Positions 59,781-64,000 of a DNA stretch of 64,000 nucleotides are shown one piece after another. Position numbers and translations under genes: made by a program. The stretch covers positions 434,001-498,000 of the forward strand of contig NZ_JAAOIR010000002.1 of the NCBI RefSeq assembly GCF_011440375.1, given 5' to 3'. The stretch is from Halorubellus sp. JP-L1. Lineage in GTDB: Archaea > Halobacteriota > Halobacteria > Halobacteriales > Natrialbaceae. Under the pieces are notes generated by a model. It worked only from the letters and a program-made list of their open reading frames with translations. It did not search any database and was not told where the DNA came from. The number at the start of each line of letters is the position of its first letter. The stretch's first letter is position 1.

Positions 59781-60452
59781 CTAGAACTCGCCGAGGCGGG
59801 ACTGCCCGCCACTTCCGTTCTCTCTCTCCACGCCCGCGAGCGCTGCTGCTTCCGCGATCGTCTCCTCGAACGTCTCCTCTTGGCTGCGGTCGTACAGCGT
59901 CGCCGCCGGGTGGACGGAGAGGAGGACGCGGTACTGGTCGTCGCCGACGCGAGCGTCGTGGACGTCGCCGGCCTCGTTCGTGATGGCGACGTCGCGCTCG
60001 AGGAGGTGCTGGCTCGGGACCTTCCCGAGCGTCACGACGACCTCGGGGTCGACGATCGCGAGTTCGCGCGCGAGGTGACTCCGGCAGTTCTCGAGTTCGT
60101 CAGTCGTCGGGTCGCGGTTCTCCGGCGGCCGACAGCGCACGCAGTTCGTGATCCGGACGGCTTCGCGTTCGAGCCCGGCGGCCAGCAGCGCGTCGTCGAG
60201 GACGGACCCAGAGCGGCCGACGAACGGCTCGCCCTGCTCGTCCTCGTTCGCGCCCGGGCCCTCGCCGACGAAGCAGACGTCAGCGTCGACGGGCCCGACG
60301 CCGTTCACGATCCGCGACCGCGACTCGCACAGCGCCGGACAGCGCTCGCACTCGAGCACCACCGGGCCGTCGACCGTGGCGTCCTCCGGCGCGGCGTCCG
60401 GCGTCGCATGCTCCGACGGGGCGTCCCCCGCGGCGTCGTCGTCTTCGACCAT
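59781..60452 (-). CDS. family 4/5 uracil-DNA glycosylase (iron-sulfur)
   Basis: A 223-residue UDG that removes uracil from DNA. Cluster ligands are probably Cys in 'ECERCPALCESR' and 'ITNCVRCRPPE...ENCRSHL'. The catalytic motif is 'GEGPGANEDEQGEPFVGRSG', and 'LLSVHPAATLYD' is the second motif. The acidic N-terminal 30 residues are extra. It ends two bases from the phnE stop and lies beside DUF99, a possible second uracil-repair factor. Confidence 0.92.
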   Translation of the reverse strand: MVEDDDAAGDAPSEHATPDAAPEDATVDGPVVLECERCPALCESRSRIVNGVGPVDADVCFVGEGPGANEDEQGEPFVGRSGSVLDDALLAAGLEREAVRITNCVRCRPPENRDPTTDELENCRSHLARELAIVDPEVVVTLGKVPSQHLLERDVAITNEAGDVHDARVGDDQYRVLLSVHPAATLYDRSQEETFEETIAEAAALAGVERENGSGGQSRLGEF

Positions 60453-60544
60453 GTCCACTCCGCGGACGGGAACCACCCTAACGGTTTCCCTCGCGACTGC
60501 CAGCCGCTGCGCTGGATGGACGTCGAATCTCGGAGCGGTCGCCC

Positions 60545-61102
60545 TCAGTCGTCCGTGCGGAGGGCGTCGCCAGCGCGCGCGATCTCGCGCGCGACGCGAA
60601 CCGGCTCGGGCCGACCGCCTTCGTGCGTGAACCCGCGGACGAGTTCTGCGGCGTGCTCGCGACCGACGCCGAGCGCGCGAACGAACACGACGTCGTCGTC
60701 GACGTCGACCGGGCGACGGTCGGGGAGCGCCCGGTACGCGCGCAGTCGCTCCGCGAGCGCCTCGCCGTCGAACGCCTCGCGCAACGCCGGTTCGAGGCCG
60801 TCGCTGTCCTCGAACGACACCGCGAGCACCGGCCGGTCGACGCGCTCGTGGAGCGTCTGCAGGTCGAGGAGGTTGTACCACGCCGGCGCCACGCCCGCGA
60901 CGAACACGTACCTGGCGTCCGGGCGCTCCAGTGACGCGACGACGTCGGCGACGCCACTCGTCGCGTCACGGCCACCGACCGTACACGTTCCGAAAGAAAC
61001 CGTTTCGACCGCTCGGTCGGCCCGAACGACGACTGCGGCGAGCGTACTCGTCGAACCCCGGTAGGATTCGGCGACGCCCACCGCCCGCGCCCCGGCCTTC
61101 AC
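60545..61102 (-). CDS. DUF99 (endonuclease dU) family protein
   Basis: A 185-residue protein of the DUF99 family, called Endonuclease dU in domain databases, with an RNase-H-like fold related to Endonuclease V. Visible: 'KAGARAVGVAESYRG', 'LAAVVVRADRAVETVSFGT', and 'RYVFVAGVAPAWYNLLDLQTLHE' with conserved 'RPVLAVSFEDS'. It is predicted to nick DNA near deoxyuridine. Its ATG overlaps the stop of the DUF5786 gene by 4 bases. Confidence 0.9.
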   Translation of the reverse strand: MKAGARAVGVAESYRGSTSTLAAVVVRADRAVETVSFGTCTVGGRDATSGVADVVASLERPDARYVFVAGVAPAWYNLLDLQTLHERVDRPVLAVSFEDSDGLEPALREAFDGEALAERLRAYRALPDRRPVDVDDDVVFVRALGVGREHAAELVRGFTHEGGRPEPVRVAREIARAGDALRTDD

Positions 61103-61275
61103 GTCTCGCTCTTGATGTCCTCCAGGCGGTCGAGGAGTTCGTCGTTCGATGCCCCATTCTCGAACTCGACCTCACCCTCGTGGTCGCTCTCGCGGCCGTC
61201 AACGGTGTCCTCGTCGAGGTCTGTGTCTATCTCCTGGGTGTCCTGCTCGGACTCATCGTAGCTCCCAAAACCCAT
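61099..61275 (-). CDS. DUF5786 family small acidic protein
   Basis: A 58-residue very acidic protein that begins 'MGFGSYDESEQDTQEIDTD' and contains 'EGEVEFENGASNDELLDRL', which I recall as DUF5786. Function unknown. It is the first gene of a two-gene transcript with DUF99 (ATGA overlap). The start at 61275 is supported by the conserved N terminus. Confidence 0.85.
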   Translation of the reverse strand: MGFGSYDESEQDTQEIDTDLDEDTVDGRESDHEGEVEFENGASNDELLDRLEDIKSET

Positions 61276-61351
61276 ACGTGACACAGTATGACGTACAGCA
61301 TCAAAAGCGTCACGGGCGATTTCTGAATCCCGACCGACCTCCACGTCAGGC

Positions 61352-61359
61352 TTTAGTAA
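61352..61359 (+). promoter_or_regulatory. TATA-like box of the MBL-fold gene at 61382
   Basis: 'tttagtaa' is about 27 nt before the GTG start, consistent with a leaderless transcript beginning at the GTG. Confidence 0.45.
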
Positions 61360-61381
61360 TCGACCGTCCGTCGGTGTATAC

Positions 61382-61996
61382 GTGACAGTACATACGGTGA
61401 CGGCCGACGCGGAGACGTTCACGTGCAACGCCTACCTCGCCACCGGCGCGGTGACGGCGCTCGTCGACGTCGGCGCGTACGACGGCGTCGTCGACGCTGT
61501 CCGCGAGCACGTCGGCGACGTGGACGCGGTCCACCTCACGCACCAGCACGGCGACCACGTCGCCGAACTGGACGCCGTCGTCGACGCGTTCGCCCCCGAC
61601 GTGTACGCGTACGGCGAGCACGAGTACCGGACGCACGCCATCGAGGACGGCGACACGGTCGAGATCGGCGACGAGAGCTTCGACGTCGTGTACACGCCCG
61701 GGCACGCGAGCGACCACGTCTCGTTCGTCTCCGAGAGCACGCTGTACTCGGGGGACGTCGTCGTGCACGACGACGGTGCGTTCGACTACGGGAGCTTCGG
61801 GCGCACGGACTACGCGGGCCAGAGCCGCGAGCGCCTCGTCGAGAGCATCCGGGAACTCCTCGAGCGACTCCCCGACGGCGTCGAGCACATGTACGCCGGA
61901 CACGGCAGCGAGTTCCACGGCGACGTCCGGGACGTCGTCGAGACCGCGCTCTCGCGAGCGGAGAAGCGCGAACCGAAGTACCCCGACGACGCCTGA
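61382..61996 (+). CDS. small metallo-beta-lactamase fold hydrolase
   Basis: A 204-residue MBL-fold protein, close to glyoxalase II-like hydrolases. Metal motif 'LTHQHGDHVAELD', then 'YTPGHASDHVSFV', 'YSGDVVVHDDGAFDYG' and 'MYAGHGSEFHGD'. The start is GTG at 61382 (MTVHTVTADAETFTCN). The substrate is unknown, possibly a thioester. Confidence 0.88.
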   Translation: MTVHTVTADAETFTCNAYLATGAVTALVDVGAYDGVVDAVREHVGDVDAVHLTHQHGDHVAELDAVVDAFAPDVYAYGEHEYRTHAIEDGDTVEIGDESFDVVYTPGHASDHVSFVSESTLYSGDVVVHDDGAFDYGSFGRTDYAGQSRERLVESIRELLERLPDGVEHMYAGHGSEFHGDVRDVVETALSRAEKREPKYPDDA

Positions 61997-62095
61997 CTCG
62001 CCTCGAGTTACGCCGTCTTCGGGCGCGAGAACGACGCCGGATGCTAGTGGGGGATGGAGCGATACGGAGAACGCTGCAGCGGAAAAGTCGACCGA

Positions 62096-62245
62096 TCAGG
62101 CGGCGCGCGCTTCCTTGGCCTTCGGGCGCAGATTCTTGTACCCGCACTTCCGACAGCGATCGGCTTCCTTCGCGTTCCGTGCGTTACATCGCATGCAGAT
62201 CATCTTCTCGAGGTTCCGCGCTTCCGCTTCCTTGAAACTGGCCAT
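62096..62245 (-). CDS. rpl40e: 50S ribosomal protein L40e
   Basis: A 49-residue ribosomal protein: '[18 protein letters not shown]' then a zinc finger '[19 protein letters not shown]' with two CxxC pairs, then a basic tail. The sequence is a textbook L40e, shared with the ubiquitin-fused eukaryotic protein. A TATA-like 'gtttaaca' on the reverse strand lies about 27 nt upstream. Confidence 0.95.
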   Translation of the reverse strand: MASFKEAEARNLEKMICMRCNARNAKEADRCRKCGYKNLRPKAKEARAA

Positions 62246-62268
62246 ACGACCCCTCACGTCCCGGTACT

Positions 62269-62276
62269 GTTAAACG
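62269..62276 (-). promoter_or_regulatory. TATA-like box of rpl40e
   Basis: Forward 'tgttaaac', read on the reverse strand as 'gtttaaca', about 27 nt before the ATG at 62245. Confidence 0.5.
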
Positions 62277-62421
62277 TTTCCGAGTTCCGGCGACGCGCGC
62301 CGTCGAGAACGCGGCCGTCGACGGTCGACAGTGGAGCACGCCGTCTTCGCGCACGGACGGTCGCGTCCCGTGCAGGGGGTAACCAAAGCCATTTGCCCGC
62401 GGGTCCCGGACTGTCGAAGTG

Positions 62422-64000
62422 ATGGTTTCCACGCTGCAGTGGGTGCTGTTCGGGCTCCTCGTCTACTGGCTCGCCGTCCTCTACGCCGACCGGAACGGGC
62501 TCATGCCGTCGTTCGTCGGCACGAGCGGGCCGATACTGACGCTGCACACGAAGCGCGGGCGGGCGTTCCTGAACTGGCTCGCCGGCCCGAAGCGGTTCTG
62601 GCGAGCGTGGTCGAACGTCGGCGTCGGCGTCGCGCTCGTCGTGATGCTGGGGTCGTTCCTCGCGCTGGTGTTCGCGGCGCTCCGCGTCGCGCGCGACCCC
62701 GCCCAGCAGACGGTCAGCAACCCGAAGAACTTCCTCGTCATCCCCGGCGTGAACGACTTCCTCCCGCTCTCGGCCGCGCCCGGCATCGTGTTCGGGCTCG
62801 CGGTCGGGCTCGTCGTCCACGAGGGCGGACACGGCCTGCTCTCGCGCGTCGAGGACATCGAGATCGAGTCGATGGGGCTCGCGCTCCTGGCCGTCCTCCC
62901 CATCGGTGCGTTCGTCGAACCGAACGAGGCCGAGCGTCGCGAGCGCTCTCGCGGCGCGCAGACGCGGATGTTCGCTGCGGGCGTGACGAACAACTTCGCG
63001 GTGACGCTCGTCGTGTACGCCCTCCTGTTCGGCCCGATCATCGCGTCGCTGTCGGTCGCACCGGGCGCGGCCGTCGCGGGCGCCCTCCCCGGGTCGCCCG
63101 CCGCCGACGCCGGCGTCGGCCCAGGCGACCGCATCACCGCGATCGACGGCACCGACGTAGAGACGAACGAGGACTTGGACGCCGTGCTCGACGACTCGAC
63201 TGCGGAGAACGTCACCGTCGAACTCAACGACGACCGGACGGCGACGGTGTCCCGCGAGGTGATCGTCACCGAGACCGTCCGCGGCGGCCCGAGCGCCGTC
63301 GCGGTGAACGACAGCGTCGTCGCCGTCGACGGCGAGCGCGTCGACTCCCGCTCCGCGTTCCGGGCGGCGCTCGCGAACACCACCGGCCGGACGACCGTCA
63401 CCGTCGAGCGCGACGGCGCACGCGAGCAGGTGGCGTTCGTCGCCGGCGCGTACCTCACCGTCCTCCCCGGCGAACCGCTCGCCGAAGCGGGCGCACCCGC
63501 CGGCGACCCCGTCGTCGTCACCGCCGTCGACGGCGAGCGCGTCCTCGACGCCACGGCCCTCATCGCGGCTCTCGACGACACCGAACCCGGCCAGGAGATC
63601 GCCGTCACCGCGTTCCACGACGGCGAACTCGCGACGTACAACGTCACCCTCGGGAACCAGGACGGCGCCGGGTTCCTCGGCGTCCAGCCCGCTCGCGGCA
63701 TCGGCGGCGTCTCCGTGACGGACTTCGGCACTGAACTCTACCCGGCGGGCACGTACCTCACCGCGCTCGGCGCCGCGCCCGACGGCGGCGCTGGCGGCGT
63801 CGGCCCCATCCAGCGGTTCTTCGGCACCCTCATCGGGACGCTCGTCCTCCCGTTCGCGAGCGCCATCGGCGGCATCGGCCTCCCGTTCAACTTCGCCGGC
63901 TTCCAGGGCCCCATCACGAACTTCTACGTCGCCGACGGCGGCCCACTCTCGTTCATCGGCAAAGACGTCCTCTTCGTCCTCGCGAACCTCGCGTTCTGGA
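62422..64000 (+). CDS. site-2 protease family (M50) intramembrane metalloprotease, 3' end beyond window
   Basis: At least 526 residues, open at the window end. The zinc motif HEGGH is in 'GLVVHEGGHGLLSRVEDI', followed by 'VEPNEAERRERSRGAQTRMFAAGVTNNF', the second M50 region. A PDZ domain (about 225-295, 'ALPGSPAADAGVGPGDRITAIDG') and further PDZ-like repeats follow, then more helices. It cleaves membrane-anchored proteins in regulated proteolysis; the substrate is unknown. It is transcribed away from rpl40e. Confidence 0.92.
   Translation, partial: MVSTLQWVLFGLLVYWLAVLYADRNGLMPSFVGTSGPILTLHTKRGRAFLNWLAGPKRFWRAWSNVGVGVALVVMLGSFLALVFAALRVARDPAQQTVSNPKNFLVIPGVNDFLPLSAAPGIVFGLAVGLVVHEGGHGLLSRVEDIEIESMGLALLAVLPIGAFVEPNEAERRERSRGAQTRMFAAGVTNNFAVTLVVYALLFGPIIASLSVAPGAAVAGALPGSPAADAGVGPGDRITAIDGTDVETNEDLDAVLDDSTAENVTVELNDDRTATVSREVIVTETVRGGPSAVAVNDSVVAVDGERVDSRSAFRAALANTTGRTTVTVERDGAREQVAFVAGAYLTVLPGEPLAEAGAPAGDPVVVTAVDGERVLDATALIAALDDTEPGQEIAVTAFHDGELATYNVTLGNQDGAGFLGVQPARGIGGVSVTDFGTELYPAGTYLTALGAAPDGGAGGVGPIQRFFGTLIGTLVLPFASAIGGIGLPFNFAGFQGPITNFYVADGGPLSFIGKDVLFVLANLAFW

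Overview
The window is a very GC-rich stretch of chromosome from a halophilic archaeon (class Halobacteria). The support is acidic proteomes throughout, Tat signals on most exported proteins, PGF-CTERM anchors, a Bat-type HTH regulator, archaeal SepF, a membrane-anchored halobacterial-type ferredoxin, ribosomal protein L40e, a DCD-family dUTPase, geranylgeranyl reductase, small haloarchaeal families (DUF5786, DUF5809/5810) and mostly leaderless genes with a TATA-like box about 25-30 nt before the start codon. I count about 60 protein genes, one intact tRNA-Arg(CCG) and one degenerate tRNA copy. There are no rRNA genes, transposases, integrases or CRISPR arrays.

Layout. 1-2.6 kb: a tryptophan-degradation locus (a start fragment that may be kynureninase, an alpha/beta hydrolase that could be the formamidase, and indoleamine 2,3-dioxygenase). 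2.6-7.5 kb: small zinc-ribbon, PUA, DUF1028, membrane, SepF, luciferase-like and NifU-type genes. 7.6-12.7 kb: three tandem, separately promoted paralogues of Tat-exported LVIVD-repeat beta-propellers with C-terminal anchors. 12.8-18.4 kb: ROK sugar kinase, AIM24-like protein, UspA, multi-domain histidine kinase, LURP-one-like protein. 18.4-24.5 kb: a large Tat-exported penicillin-acylase-family hydrolase and uvrA. 24.9-32.8 kb: type IV pilin, Asp-box propeller, geranylgeranyl reductase, a 1004-residue histidine kinase with a canonical LOV photosensor motif preceded by a translationally coupled small ORF, a YgfZ-like protein and a winged-helix protein. 32.9-43.3 kb: membrane/PGF-CTERM pair, two MATE exporters, metallo-beta-lactamase-fold hydrolases (one AHL-lactonase-like), UspA/GNAT, a 2H phosphoesterase and ferredoxin. 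43.3-43.8 kb: the tRNA locus with displaced tRNA 3' ends. 44-53.5 kb: Bat-type regulator with CHY zinc finger, lipoprotein, dut, aconitase, TetR with a palindromic operator, glycosyltransferase and HPP protein. 54.1-55 kb: an 840-bp non-coding region full of direct and inverted repeats. 55-64 kb: DUF5810/5809, hisH, a phnDCE-type ABC transporter operon, a uracil-repair-like cluster (DUF5786, DUF99, family-4 UDG), L40e and a site-2 protease running off the end.

The most interesting items are the LOV histidine kinase with its coupled small protein, the kynurenine locus, the three anchored propellers, the tRNA-Arg locus, the repeat-rich non-coding block at 54.1-55 kb, and the unusual number of in-frame tandem repeats inside genes. 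I did not find a clearly novel multi-gene defence or mobile system; functions below are homology readings by eye, and no database search was run.
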